From Colimorpha sp045576855 (lineage in GTDB: Bacteria > Bacteroidota > Bacteroidia > Bacteroidales > P3): a DNA stretch of 64,000 bases. How positions within the stretch are numbered: position 1 is the stretch's first letter; each line of letters starts with the position of its first letter. Position numbers and translations under genes: made by a program. Below are positions 35,045 to 44,261 of the stretch, piece after piece. The notes beneath the pieces are model-generated. The model was not told where the DNA came from and did no database searches. It saw only the letters and a program-made list of their open reading frames with translations. Location of the stretch: the NCBI GenBank assembly GCA_045576855.1, contig JAZNHG010000007.1, positions 1 through 64,000 of the forward strand, given 5' to 3'.

Positions 35045-35875
35045 ATGAACGCCCGACACCGCATACCCTTGGCCGCCACCCTCGCGCTAGCCGCAGCCAT
35101 GCTCGCCGCATGCGCCCCGCAACAGGAATACGCTTACTTCAAGCATGTACCCCGCCATGTGGAGATACCCGTGCAGGAGAGCTACAGCAACACCATCTTC
35201 CCCGACGACCAGCTCTACATCGAGGTCCACAGCCAGTCGCCGCTCTCCACCGTCCCCTTCAACCAGGGCACCGTGCGCGACCCCAGGATAGTCGGCGCCA
35301 ACACCACCTTCCTGACCGACACGCTGCACGTCGACAACAAGCGTGGCTACCTGGTATCGGCCGACGGCACCATCGACTTCCCCCTCATCGGGCGCGTACA
35401 GGCCGCCGGCCTCTCGCTCGACAGTCTGGCCACCAACCTGACCGCCAGATTGCGCAACGGCAACTATGTCAGCGACGCACTGGTCACCGTAAAGCTGATG
35501 AACTTCCGCGTGGCGGTGATTGGCGAAGTGAAGAACCCCACCGAATTGCGTGGCGACGGCAACCGCATGTCCATCTATGAAGCGCTGGCCCAATGCGGCG
35601 ACATCACGATGGACGGCCTGCGTACCGAGGTAGTCATCGTCCGCCGCAGTCCCGCCGGGCAACAAGTGGACACCGTCGACCTGACCACACGCGACATACT
35701 GGAGTCGCCCTACTACTATCTGCAGCAGGGTGACATCGTCTATGTGCCGCCCACCGAGAAGAAGCGCAAGCAAGCCTATCGCGACGACGACTGGCCGCAC
35801 TACATCTCAACCGGCGTGGCCGGCCTGCGACTGGCCTACATGATCATCCGAAACATAGCAATCTACAACAGATAA
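35045..35875 (+). CDS. Polysaccharide export outer-membrane lipoprotein (Wza-like)
   Basis: 276 aa. Lipobox LAAC near residue 22, then a polysaccharide-export domain (PDDQLYIEVHSQSPLS, GTIDFPLIGRVQAAGLSLDSL) and an SLBB-type segment (RVAVIGEVKNPTELRGDGNR). In Gram-negative bacteria Wza forms the outer-membrane channel for capsule or exopolysaccharide. No wzc tyrosine kinase is adjacent. A strong hairpin follows the stop. Confidence 0.88.
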   Translation: MNARHRIPLAATLALAAAMLAACAPQQEYAYFKHVPRHVEIPVQESYSNTIFPDDQLYIEVHSQSPLSTVPFNQGTVRDPRIVGANTTFLTDTLHVDNKRGYLVSADGTIDFPLIGRVQAAGLSLDSLATNLTARLRNGNYVSDALVTVKLMNFRVAVIGEVKNPTELRGDGNRMSIYEALAQCGDITMDGLRTEVVIVRRSPAGQQVDTVDLTTRDILESPYYYLQQGDIVYVPPTEKKRKQAYRDDDWPHYISTGVAGLRLAYMIIRNIAIYNR

Positions 35876-35877
35876 AC

Positions 35878-35917
35878 AAAGCAGGGGCGCCAACCTGACG
35901 GTCGGCGCCCCTGCTTT
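35878..35917 (+). terminator. Intrinsic terminator after the Wza-like gene
   Basis: Near-perfect stem AAAGCAGGGGCGCC / GGCGCCCCTGCTTT with a 12-base loop, three bases after the stop codon. It also lies just beyond the 3' end of the minus-strand tRNA-Gln and could serve both. Confidence 0.8.
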
Positions 35918-35923
35918 ATGTGT

Positions 35924-35993
35924 TGTCCTACCAGGACTCGAACCTAGACAAACAGAACCAAAATCTGGTGTGCTACCATTACACCATAGGACA
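35924..35993 (-). tRNA. trnQ: tRNA-Gln (anticodon TTG)
   Basis: The minus strand reads TGTCCTATGGTGTAATGG with acceptor arm TGTCCTA/TAGGACA, a D arm, the anticodon loop ATTTTGGT (TTG, glutamine) and a T loop GGTTCGAGTCC. The 3' CCA is not encoded. A TACTTTTG promoter lies 22 bp upstream. Confidence 0.93.
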
Positions 35994-36014
35994 ATCTCTC
36001 ATCGAATGAGGGTG

Positions 36015-36022
36015 CAAAAGTA
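36015..36022 (-). promoter_or_regulatory. -7 box for tRNA-Gln
   Basis: The minus strand reads TACTTTTGCA, immediately adjacent to the stop codon of the O-antigen ligase-like gene (36023-36025), and 22 bp before the tRNA 5' end. The tRNA thus has its own promoter embedded at the end of the upstream gene. Confidence 0.65.
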
Positions 36023-37273
36023 CTAACTTTTTTGCATACGGACAAATTTATTTTCTTCCACGCTCATTATCAATACGGTCTCCACTATCCAGAAGCCAAT
36101 GAAGAGTAAGCCCATTTGCCGTTCGAGCATAGATTCGAAGAGGAGATTGAGCATAATGACAACAGTGAGCATAGCCACCGGGAAACGGAACGCACTACGG
36201 CACTTCAGGGCCAATGCCAAGGGTGAAAGCAGATAGAGCAAGAGCGTCAACAAGCCCGGCAGCCCGGCAGCCAAGAGGCTTTCCATATACTGATTGTGGG
36301 CATTGTAGGCGGCGCGGGTGCCCGCATCGAAGCTGTCGACACCGTATTGAGCAACCTGAGCCGACCGGTAGTCGCCCACCCCATAGCCAAACCACGGCCG
36401 CTGGCAGACAGCGTTCCAGTTGGAGCGATTGATATATGTGCGGGCATCCTGCTCCACATTCTCCAGCGTGGAGGCGAACCTGTCCACATGTCCCGGCAGC
36501 AGCTGTGTGGCAGCAACTATGGCGCCCACCAGCACAACGGCAGCGCCGACGCCTAGTCGCCAGCTGCGTCTGACGACAGCCAGATGCGCCACGCAGGCCA
36601 TACCGGCCACGCCCATAGCCAACATACCGGCGCGCGAGTTGACTAGCACCACGTAGCAAATCATCAGCGGCAACGAAGCAAGCAACAAACCTCTCTGCCA
36701 ACCACGCATAGCGGTCCAGCCAGCAGACAGTTCGCAGTAGACAAACACCATAGCCACAGTGGCATACATGGCGGTATAGGCATGGTGGCGCGGGTCGAAG
36801 GTAACACCGGTGACCGCGGCAAACGATCGTCCATCGGCAAGGCCAAGCCCCGCCTTGACGGCAAAGAAAAGGAATACGCCGACCACGGAGGCCACCAGGG
36901 CATAGCCCAGCGCGCGCACCCGCACGGCGTCCAGATAGCGAGTATCGGTCAGCAAAAGGCTGAGGGGGAAGATTAGCAGTGTGGCTTTGAGCCGAAGCAC
37001 CGCCCATCCAGCGGCCACATCGCCCGACCACAACAGGCTGACGGCCAGCACCGCCCAGTACACAAGCGGCATCAACAGAACCCATCGCAGGGCCGGAGTC
37101 AGTGCCGGATTGCCCAACCTGCGCCGGGCCACCACCTTGACTGCCGAGACCAAGGCCAGCAGCAGCGCCACCCACAGCGCCACACGCCAACCCACCGGGG
37201 CGGCGGCAGCCACCAGCAGCAGAGCGGTATATTGCAGTATGTCGTACCAGTGGTAATCTTTCATCATAGGCAA
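36023..37273 (-). CDS. O-antigen ligase/polymerase-family membrane protein
   Basis: 416 aa with about ten to twelve membrane segments and a Wzy_C-type periplasmic loop (STLENVEQDARTYINRSNWNAV, RPWFGYGVGDY, NAHNQYMESLLAAGLPG). These motifs are typical of WaaL ligases and Wzy polymerases, which attach or extend polysaccharide chains at the periplasmic face of the inner membrane. The family does not reveal which. It sits between uvrB and tRNA-Gln. ATG at 37264 (MKDYHWYD) is an alternative start. Confidence 0.82.
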   Translation of the reverse strand: MPMMKDYHWYDILQYTALLLVAAAAPVGWRVALWVALLLALVSAVKVVARRRLGNPALTPALRWVLLMPLVYWAVLAVSLLWSGDVAAGWAVLRLKATLLIFPLSLLLTDTRYLDAVRVRALGYALVASVVGVFLFFAVKAGLGLADGRSFAAVTGVTFDPRHHAYTAMYATVAMVFVYCELSAGWTAMRGWQRGLLLASLPLMICYVVLVNSRAGMLAMGVAGMACVAHLAVVRRSWRLGVGAAVVLVGAIVAATQLLPGHVDRFASTLENVEQDARTYINRSNWNAVCQRPWFGYGVGDYRSAQVAQYGVDSFDAGTRAAYNAHNQYMESLLAAGLPGLLTLLLYLLSPLALALKCRSAFRFPVAMLTVVIMLNLLFESMLERQMGLLFIGFWIVETVLIMSVEENKFVRMQKS

Positions 37274-37288
37274 GAAGTGTTGGATTGA

Positions 37289-39379
37289 CTATCGTGCAGA
37301 CTCCAAGAGAGACTGCAATTGCTTGATTTCGTCGCGGAACGAGGCAGCGGCCATGAAGTCCAACTCCTTGGCAGCCAGCTGCATCTTGCGCTGGCGGTCG
37401 CGGATTTCCTTGCGGAGTTGCTCTTTGTTCATGGCCAACAGCTTGGGGTCAACCGCCGGTGTCCCGTAGGGGGCAGCCTCCTCCTCGGCAGCCAACGAGG
37501 GCTGGGGTTCCTGTTCGCCGTAGGGCCGCACGGCGGGCTTGCCACCCGACAACTCGCGCTCTTCGGCGGCACGCTCGATTACACTGGTGGTACCCAGGAT
37601 GGCCTCGGTGCTCTTCACAATCTGGCGCGGCACTATACCATGCTCCATATTGTAGCGTATCTGCTTGTCGCGGTGTCGGTTGGTGAGGTCTATGGCGCGT
37701 TGCATCGAGCCAGTGACAGTGTCGCCGTAGAGGATAGCCTTGCTGTGCACATTGCGGGCCGCGCGGCCTATGGTCTGGATGAGGGCGCGGTCGCTGCGCA
37801 GGAAGCCCTCTTTGTCGGCGTCGAGGATAGCCACCAGGCTCACCTCGGGCAGGTCGAGGCCCTCGCGCAGCAGGTTGACACCCACCAGCACGTCAAACAC
37901 TCCCATACGGAGGTCGCGCATAATCTCCACACGCTCGAGCGTGTCCACATCGCTATGTATGTATTTGCTGCGGATGCCGAGATTGATCAGGTAGCTGGTC
38001 AGCTCCTCGGCCATACGCTTGGTGAGGGTGGTAACCAACACACGCTCGCCCTTGTCGACGGTCTTCTCTATCTCGTCCAGCAGGTCGTCCACCTGGCTGA
38101 CGGCGGGGCGCACCTCCACCACGGGGTCCAGCAGACCGGTGGGCCGTATCACCTGCTCCACCACCACACCCTCGGCCTCGGCTAACTCGTAGTCGGCCGG
38201 CGTGGCGCTGATATATATGGTCTGGCCGGTGAGGCTGTAGAATTCCTGGTAGGTGAGCGGCCTGTTGTCCAAGGCCGACGGCAGACGGAAGCCGTACTCC
38301 ACCAGCGACGTCTTGCGGCTGCGGTCGCCACCGAACATGGCTCCAATCTGCGGCACCGTGACGTGGCTCTCGTCCACCACGAGCAGGAAGTCGTCGGGGA
38401 AATAGTCTATCAGGCAGAAGGGGCGGCTGCCGGGGGCACGACCGTCGAAGTAGCGGCTATAGTTCTCGATGCCGGAGCAGTAGCCCAGCTCCTGAATCAT
38501 CTCCACATCATAGTTCACGCGCTCTTCCAGACGCTTGGCTTCCAAATTCTTGCCGATGCTGTACAAGTAGTCGCGCCGCTCGTACATGTCGTGCTGTATC
38601 TGCAGCAGGGCCTCGCCCATGTGCTCTTTGCTGGTGAGGAAGTTGGACGCCGGATAGATAACCACCTCGTCGAAGCGCTCCAGGCGCTGGCCGCTGACGG
38701 GGTCGAAGCTCTCCAGACGCTCTATCTCATCGTCCCAGAAGGAGATACGATAGCAGAAATCGGCAAACGACGGATAGACATCCACCGTGTCGCCCTTGAC
38801 GCGGAAGCGGCCGTTGACGAACTCTATCTCGTTGCGCACATACTGCCCCTCGAGCAGCGCCATCAGCAGCTGGTCGCGCTGCAGCCGGTCGCCCACGCGG
38901 AGCGTGACCGTACCGCGCTTGAACTCGTCGGGGTTGCCGATGCCATAGATGCAGCTCACCGACGACACCACTATCACGTCGCGCCGGCCACTCAGGAGCG
39001 CACTGCTGGCACGCAGGCGCAGCTTGTCCAACTCGTCGTTGATAGCCAGGTCCTTCTCTATGTAGGTATTGGTGGCGGGAATATAGGCTTCGGGCTGATA
39101 GTAGTCGTAGTAGCTGACAAAGTATTCGACGGCGTTATTGGGGAAAAACTGCTTGAACTCGCCGTACAGCTGGGCCGCCAGCGTCTTGTTGTGGCTCATC
39201 ACCAGCGTGGGGCGGTTCAGCTCCTTGATGACATTGGCCACCGTGAAGGTCTTGCCGCTGCCGGTAACGCCCTGCAGCACCTGGGCCCGCTGGCCCGAGC
39301 GCACCCCCTCCACCAGCTGGCGTATGGCCTCCGGCTGGTCGCCCATAGGGGCAAAATCTGATTTCAGTTCAAAATCCAT
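37289..39379 (-). CDS. uvrB: Excinuclease ABC subunit B (UvrB)
   Basis: 696 aa from ATG 39379 (MDFELKSDFAPMGDQPEAI); an upstream in-frame ATG at 39406 adds nine non-conserved residues. Walker A GVTGSGKTFTVANV, the beta-hairpin YYDYYQPEAYIP, helicase motif VDESHVTVPQ, RDLRMGVFDVLVGVNLLREG and the C-terminal UVR domain (LAAKELDFMAAASFRDEI) are all present. UvrB loads at lesions from UvrA and positions UvrC for incision. Confidence 0.97.
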   Translation of the reverse strand: MDFELKSDFAPMGDQPEAIRQLVEGVRSGQRAQVLQGVTGSGKTFTVANVIKELNRPTLVMSHNKTLAAQLYGEFKQFFPNNAVEYFVSYYDYYQPEAYIPATNTYIEKDLAINDELDKLRLRASSALLSGRRDVIVVSSVSCIYGIGNPDEFKRGTVTLRVGDRLQRDQLLMALLEGQYVRNEIEFVNGRFRVKGDTVDVYPSFADFCYRISFWDDEIERLESFDPVSGQRLERFDEVVIYPASNFLTSKEHMGEALLQIQHDMYERRDYLYSIGKNLEAKRLEERVNYDVEMIQELGYCSGIENYSRYFDGRAPGSRPFCLIDYFPDDFLLVVDESHVTVPQIGAMFGGDRSRKTSLVEYGFRLPSALDNRPLTYQEFYSLTGQTIYISATPADYELAEAEGVVVEQVIRPTGLLDPVVEVRPAVSQVDDLLDEIEKTVDKGERVLVTTLTKRMAEELTSYLINLGIRSKYIHSDVDTLERVEIMRDLRMGVFDVLVGVNLLREGLDLPEVSLVAILDADKEGFLRSDRALIQTIGRAARNVHSKAILYGDTVTGSMQRAIDLTNRHRDKQIRYNMEHGIVPRQIVKSTEAILGTTSVIERAAEERELSGGKPAVRPYGEQEPQPSLAAEEEAAPYGTPAVDPKLLAMNKEQLRKEIRDRQRKMQLAAKELDFMAAASFRDEIKQLQSLLESAR

Positions 39380-39449
39380 CGTTATCCCATAACGCATCCG
39401 AACCACAAATATTGTACCGCCGGGCCACCACGAGGCACAAAAAAAGGCA

Positions 39450-39514
39450 TCATCCTACCACCATCCTACCATCATCCTACCACCATCCTACCACCATCCT
39501 ACCATTTTAACATA
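39450..39514 (+). repeat. 11-bp iteron array with TTTTAACAT box
   Basis: Five CATCCTACCAC/T units run into CATTTTAACATATTATTATG; here the box lacks the usual TTCGG tail. A small inverted repeat AACATAAATAATGTT lies downstream (39578-39592). The 345-bp spacer between uvrB and the FAD gene otherwise holds only a promoter. Confidence 0.7.
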
Positions 39515-39651
39515 TTATTATGCTAGTTTATGACAGGATTGTGCTAACATGAGGACTTCTTGGACGGAGGGAAAAACATAAATAATGTTAAAAAAGCACC
39601 CCGCAAGGCCACTGTCGCCGCACCGGCATCGGCAGAATGCAAAAAAGGGCG

Positions 39652-39659
39652 TATCTTTG
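39652..39659 (+). promoter_or_regulatory. -7 box for the FAD oxidoreductase gene
   Basis: TATCTTTG followed by CA, 65 bp before the start codon at 39725. Confidence 0.55.
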
Positions 39660-39724
39660 CAGACCGAATGCGCCACCCCGATGGCCCGCAAACACACTGA
39701 CTACAAACCCGATGCACCTCTGCC

Positions 39725-41281
39725 ATGAACACCCTGCAGATTGACCTCAGCCCCGAACAGATGCACGACAGTGGACAAATGCGCCTCGCCGTGGCCCGCC
39801 AGATGGGCCTGCGTGCAACCGACGTGCCCCCGATGCGACTGGTGCGTCGCGCCATCGACTGCCGCCGGCGCAACGTGCTATACCATTGCACGATAGAACT
39901 TGCCGACAGCAACGGCCGTTTCCTGTCCGACGAGCCGCTGCCGCCCATGCCGGAGCTGCAGTCCGACGCACCGCGGGTGGTTATCGTCGGAGCGGGGCCG
40001 GCGGGCCTCTTCGCCGCACTGCGAGCCCTCGAACTGGGCCTGCGACCCATCGTCGTGGAGCGCGGCAAGGCGGTGGAAGAGCGCAAATACGACATTGCAC
40101 GCCTGGGTCGCGAGCAAGTCGTAGACCCGGACAGCAACTGGTGCTTCGGCGAGGGCGGAGCCGGCACCTACAGCGACGGCAAACTCTACACCCGCTCCAC
40201 CAAGCGCGGCGACGTGGGACGCGTGCTGCGCACCTTCGTGGCCCACGGCGCCGACCCCGATATCATGCTCGACGCCCACGCCCACATAGGCACCGATCGC
40301 CTGAGCGGCATCATAGCCCACATGCGCCACAGCATAGAGGAACACGGCGGCGAATACCATTTCGGCTGCCGCGTGGAAGAGCTGCTGCTGCGCGACGGAC
40401 GCGTGTGCGGCGTCGTCGACCGTCACGGCAACGCCATCGAGGGAAGCGCAGTCATTTTGGCCACCGGCCATTCGTCACGCGACATCTACCGCCTCTTCCA
40501 CCGCCACGGGTGGCTGCTCGAGGCCAAGCCCTTCGCCCTCGGCGTGCGCGTGGAGCATCCGCAACAGCTCATCAACGAGATACAATATCACGGCAAAGAC
40601 CACTCCCCCCTGCTGCCGCCCGCCGCCTACAGCCTCACCACCCAGGTGGGCACCCACGGCGTCTTCAGCTTCTGCATGTGCCCCGGCGGTGTCATAGTGC
40701 CCGCCGCCACGGGTCCATGCCAGCAGGTAGTCAACGGCATGAGCAATTCGCGCCGCAACTCGCCCTACGCCAACAGCGGCATAGCCGTCACCGTGGGGCC
40801 GGACGACGTGGGCTCCACCGGCGGCGAATTTGCCCTGCTCGACTTCCAACAGCAGGTAGAGGAGCGCATGTACCATGCCGCCGGCGACAAAATATACGCT
40901 CCCAGCCAGCGGCTGGTCGACTTCCTGCGCCGGCGCCCCTCCTCCACCCTGCCCGCCACCGGCTACATGGGTCACACCGTCGCCGCCCCGCTGCACGAGC
41001 TGCTGCCGCCGTTCGTCACCGAAGCACTGATACAAGGATTCAAAGACTTCGACCGCAAGATGCACGGATTCATCACCGAGGATGCCACCCTGCTGGCCGT
41101 CGAGAGCCGCACGTCGAGCCCCGTGCGCATACCCCGGGACCGGGAGAGCCTGCAACACCCCCAGCTGCCAGGCCTCTACCCCTGCGGCGAAGGCGCCGGC
41201 TACGCCGGCGGCATCGTCAGCAGCGCCCTCGACGGCATACGCTGCATCGAGGCATGTCGCATGCATTTACCCAAGGCTTAG
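39725..41281 (+). CDS. FAD-dependent oxidoreductase (COG2509-type)
   Basis: 518 aa. A 75-residue N-terminal domain precedes the Rossmann FAD motif VVIVGAGPAGLFAALRALE (about 89), GEGGAGTYSDGKLYTR at about 140, VILATGHSSRDIYRLF and a C-terminal FAD segment YPCGEGAGYAGGIVSSALDG. This is a widespread family of uncharacterised flavoproteins; the substrate is not known. Genes on either side read in the opposite direction. Confidence 0.85.
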   Translation: MNTLQIDLSPEQMHDSGQMRLAVARQMGLRATDVPPMRLVRRAIDCRRRNVLYHCTIELADSNGRFLSDEPLPPMPELQSDAPRVVIVGAGPAGLFAALRALELGLRPIVVERGKAVEERKYDIARLGREQVVDPDSNWCFGEGGAGTYSDGKLYTRSTKRGDVGRVLRTFVAHGADPDIMLDAHAHIGTDRLSGIIAHMRHSIEEHGGEYHFGCRVEELLLRDGRVCGVVDRHGNAIEGSAVILATGHSSRDIYRLFHRHGWLLEAKPFALGVRVEHPQQLINEIQYHGKDHSPLLPPAAYSLTTQVGTHGVFSFCMCPGGVIVPAATGPCQQVVNGMSNSRRNSPYANSGIAVTVGPDDVGSTGGEFALLDFQQQVEERMYHAAGDKIYAPSQRLVDFLRRRPSSTLPATGYMGHTVAAPLHELLPPFVTEALIQGFKDFDRKMHGFITEDATLLAVESRTSSPVRIPRDRESLQHPQLPGLYPCGEGAGYAGGIVSSALDGIRCIEACRMHLPKA

Positions 41282-41395
41282 CACCATCCCACCACGGAAC
41301 ACTTCCGCTAAAACGAACATCCTAAGAAGACTGCCTCCTTGCAGCCCAGACGTTCATGCGGCTATAGTCACCTCGTCACCTGCCATTATGCTCAC

Positions 41396-42121
41396 TTATC
41401 CTTCGAAAGTGAAGCTCAACATGAAGGTGCGGGTATTCAGATAATCAAAACTGCGGATATAGATGTCCGGGTCCTCGACCTTGAGATCCAGCAGGCCGAC
41501 GCTCATCTTCATCTCGATAGCGAACTTGACATAGCGCAGGAATACATCGAAGCCCACGCCCATCGTGTAGCGGAGATCGCTGGCCTGCAGGCGGACAATA
41601 CTCTGGTTGGTCTGGTTGCGGTTCTTGCGCAACGAGGCAAAGTCGAACCCATAGCTGGCGCCGGCAGTGAGATAGGGGCGGAAATTCCCATAGCGTACCG
41701 AGCGCAACTTCAGCTCGATAGGAATATCGCCGTAGACCGATTCCACATTGCGGCTGCGCTCGGCTATCCGATGCTCGGCCAGATAGGTGGGTTCCCAGGC
41801 GAACGACAGCTCACGGGTGACGAGGGTCACGCCGGGCAACATGCGCAGATTGAGCCAGCGCCCCAGCCGCATATCGCCTATCACGGCGATATGGAAGCCC
41901 GGAGCATAGTACGACGTGGTGCCCTGAAGGGTCTCGCGCAGTGTGGCATCCTCGCTGAATTGCAGGTCGAACTTCGACTGCGTGTAGCCCACCTGTATGC
42001 CATAGTGCAGCAGGCGACGGTCGAAACCGCCCAGATTGCCTATCTGCCCCTGGGCCGAAACACAAATAGGACTTATAAGTGCCACAAGCCCTATAAGTCC
42101 TATAAGTGTACTGCGTTTCAT
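41396..42121 (-). CDS. porT: PorT-like outer-membrane barrel, T9SS component
   Basis: 241 aa, the size of PorT. A signal peptide (cut at VSAQ) precedes an eight-strand-type barrel with PorT-like segments HIAVIGDMRLGRWLNLRMLPG, SVYGDIPIELKLRSVRYGNFRPYLTAGASYGFD and a terminal TFMLSFTFEG. PorT is required for export of C-terminal-domain proteins through the type IX system; two such cargo genes lie at 44262-46975. It is the last gene of the lipoprotein-ansA-porT operon, 1 bp after ansA. Confidence 0.8.
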   Translation of the reverse strand: MKRSTLIGLIGLVALISPICVSAQGQIGNLGGFDRRLLHYGIQVGYTQSKFDLQFSEDATLRETLQGTTSYYAPGFHIAVIGDMRLGRWLNLRMLPGVTLVTRELSFAWEPTYLAEHRIAERSRNVESVYGDIPIELKLRSVRYGNFRPYLTAGASYGFDFASLRKNRNQTNQSIVRLQASDLRYTMGVGFDVFLRYVKFAIEMKMSVGLLDLKVEDPDIYIRSFDYLNTRTFMLSFTFEG

Positions 42122-42122
42122 A

Positions 42123-43142
42123 TTAATTCTGCGTTATTTCGCCACGGAGCGACTGGCTGAGGCGCTCCTTGACATGCTCCTTATCGTCGGGATACTCGCC
42201 GAGCAGGCACATCATCTTGGCAATAGCGGCCTCGATAGTGATATCACCAGCCCCTATCACACCGATACGGTCCATGTCGCAACTGGCAGCATATTGCCGC
42301 ATCTTGACGGCACCAGCCTTGCACTGCGTCACATTGAGCACGATAACCCCGCGCCGTATAGCCGCCTCGAGGGCCGAGATGAACCACGCATCGGTGGGTG
42401 CATTGCCCGAGCCATAGGTTTCTATGACCACACCCTGCAGGCCCGGCGTACCCAGCACGGCATTGACCACCTCGGGACCGATGCCGGGAAACAGCTTCAG
42501 GATGGCCACCCGGGTGTCGAAACGCTTGCGCACCTGCAACGGTTCGGTAGGCATCGGCTGGAAAAGATGATCCTTGAAGGTGATGTTGATGCCGGCTTTG
42601 GCCAGCGAAGGATAGTTGTACGATTCGAAAGCGTCGAAGTTTTCAGCATTGATTTTGGTGCTTCGGTTGCCTCTGTAGAGGTGGCTGTCGAAGAAGATAC
42701 ACACCTCGGGGATGGTCACCAAGCGGGTGGATGCCACCTCCAGAGCGCATATTATATTCTCGCGCCCGTCGGAGCGGAGCATACCGAGCGGCAACTGACT
42801 ACCGGTCAGCACTATTGGCTTGGCCAGATTCTTGAACATAAAGCTCAGGGCCGAGGCGGTGTAGGCCATCGTGTCTGTGCCATGCAGCACCACAAAGCCG
42901 TCGTAACGGTCATACTCTCGCTCGATGATATTGGCTATTTCCACCCACATCGAAGGGGTCATATTCGAGGAGTCGATGATATCGGGCAGCGTCACCGAGT
43001 CGATGCCATAGCTACAGGCACGCAATTGCGGCACAGCATCATAGATACGGTCGAGAGCGAAAGGGTGCAGCGAGCCATTCTCGTCCTGCACCATTCCAAT
43101 CGTACCACCGGTATAGACGATTAGAACGCGGTTGTTCTTCAT
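42123..43142 (-). CDS. ansA: Type I L-asparaginase
   Basis: 339 aa. Catalytic motifs VLIVYTGGTIGMVQDENG (first Thr) and GFVVLHGTDTMAYTASALS (second Thr with Asp), followed by VLTGSQLPLGMLRSDGREN. It hydrolyses asparagine to aspartate and ammonia. No signal peptide, so cytoplasmic (type I). It overlaps the upstream lipoprotein gene by 4 bp. Confidence 0.94.
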   Translation of the reverse strand: MKNNRVLIVYTGGTIGMVQDENGSLHPFALDRIYDAVPQLRACSYGIDSVTLPDIIDSSNMTPSMWVEIANIIEREYDRYDGFVVLHGTDTMAYTASALSFMFKNLAKPIVLTGSQLPLGMLRSDGRENIICALEVASTRLVTIPEVCIFFDSHLYRGNRSTKINAENFDAFESYNYPSLAKAGINITFKDHLFQPMPTEPLQVRKRFDTRVAILKLFPGIGPEVVNAVLGTPGLQGVVIETYGSGNAPTDAWFISALEAAIRRGVIVLNVTQCKAGAVKMRQYAASCDMDRIGVIGAGDITIEAAIAKMMCLLGEYPDDKEHVKERLSQSLRGEITQN

Positions 43143-44011
43143 TTGGTCGAGATCACCAGATAGTCGGTGTATTTCCAGAATTGAGTGGGATTGAGGATGC
43201 GGAGGTAGGCCGTGACAGAAGGATTCTCCTCGTCAGCCACCATCTCGTAGCTGTTGTCGGGGTGCTGTGTGATGAGGACAGCCTTCTTCTTGTTGATAGC
43301 AATCGTGGTCACCTTGGAGCGGTCAATCTCGGTAAAGAGCTCGGTGTTCATGTCGGCCACGGTGCCTTGTTTGCGGCCGATACCGATAAATCCGCCGGTC
43401 TTGGTGGCGATGCCAGCCTCACGCAACTCGTTGTAGCTGCCCACCACAAACCATGCACGGTTGGCGTCGGCGGTCTGCTGAGCGATATACTCGTCCTTCT
43501 GCTGGTTCTGAGCGGTGAGCTCATTGACGTTCTTGTTCAGGTCCTTGATTACCACCATGCTGTTCTCCAGCTCGGCGGTGAGGGCGGCAATCTGCTGCTC
43601 CTGCTGGGCTGCACGCTCCTCGAGGCGGGTGATGAAGGCTTCCAGCTCGGCTGCCTTCTTGTCGAGCGTACCCACTTTCTGGTTCAGCTGGGCAATCTTC
43701 TTCTTGTTGTCAGCCATCATAGACTCGATAGAGCTCATCTGGTCGGCGATAGCCTTCTTCTGGTTGAAGTTGCCTTCGGTGGTGTTGCGGCGCAATTCCT
43801 GCACGGTGCTGTACTTGGAATTGATCATCGACAGATTGTCCTCAATCTCGTTGAGCATCACAAACAGGCTGTCGATTTCGGCATCCTTGTTGTTCACGAT
43901 AGTCTGAAGCGAGTCGATGGTCGTCTGACGCGACTCAAGCTCTTTCTGGTTGCAGCTGTTGAGCGTTGCGGCCACAAGAGCCAATCCCAATGTCAAAACA
44001 ATTTTCTTCAT
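43139..44011 (-). CDS. Coiled-coil lipoprotein
   Basis: 290 aa from ATG 44011. The lipobox region is TLNSC (Cys near 20). Residues 25-180 are a continuous heptad-rich coiled coil (SLQTIVNNKDAEIDSLFVML, KKKIAQLNQKVGTLDKKAAE, RLEERAAQQEQQIAAL). A compact C-terminal domain follows (FVVGSYNELREAG, VTAYLRILNPTQFWKYTDYL). Function is unknown; similar proteins are common in Bacteroidales. It is co-translated with ansA (4-bp overlap). An ATG at 44023 is an alternative start. Confidence 0.75.
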   Translation of the reverse strand: MKKIVLTLGLALVAATLNSCNQKELESRQTTIDSLQTIVNNKDAEIDSLFVMLNEIEDNLSMINSKYSTVQELRRNTTEGNFNQKKAIADQMSSIESMMADNKKKIAQLNQKVGTLDKKAAELEAFITRLEERAAQQEQQIAALTAELENSMVVIKDLNKNVNELTAQNQQKDEYIAQQTADANRAWFVVGSYNELREAGIATKTGGFIGIGRKQGTVADMNTELFTEIDRSKVTTIAINKKKAVLITQHPDNSYEMVADEENPSVTAYLRILNPTQFWKYTDYLVISTK

Positions 44012-44205
44012 ATCGTTCATCATTTTATTGTCTGTTCTGTAAACACTTCTCCGCCTAATCGCGGTGATTTCATAACGCCGATTTCTGCCCGATAGTATAT
44101 CCAATATCGTAAATAATGTTAAAACGGCCATCCCTATTGCCTTCAACTATCAACCTGTAAAACCATGTTTTCACCCATACTACAATTGCCATTCGTCCAT
44201 ATTCC

Positions 44206-44244
44206 CGCAAAAAACAAGGGAGCCCGCACAGCAGACTCCCTTTA
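44206..44244 (-). terminator. Terminator after the B12-regulated T9SS genes
   Basis: Stem AGGGAG/CTCCCT plus inner pairs, followed on the minus strand by TTGTTTTTTG. It lies 18 bp beyond the stop of the 329-aa gene. The rest of the 44012-44261 spacer holds no gene that I can support. Confidence 0.7.
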
Positions 44245-44261
44245 TCAGAAGCATTCAAGCT

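Noticed and set aside
39544..40167. Minus-strand frame of 207 aa over the FAD oxidoreductase promoter region
   Set aside because: Most of it is antisense to the FAD gene, and it has no domain and no promoter.
44070..44258. Small minus-strand frame (62 aa) between the T9SS gene and the coiled-coil lipoprotein
   Set aside because: It overlaps the terminator at 44206-44244, has no promoter or family likeness, and its composition is not gene-like.
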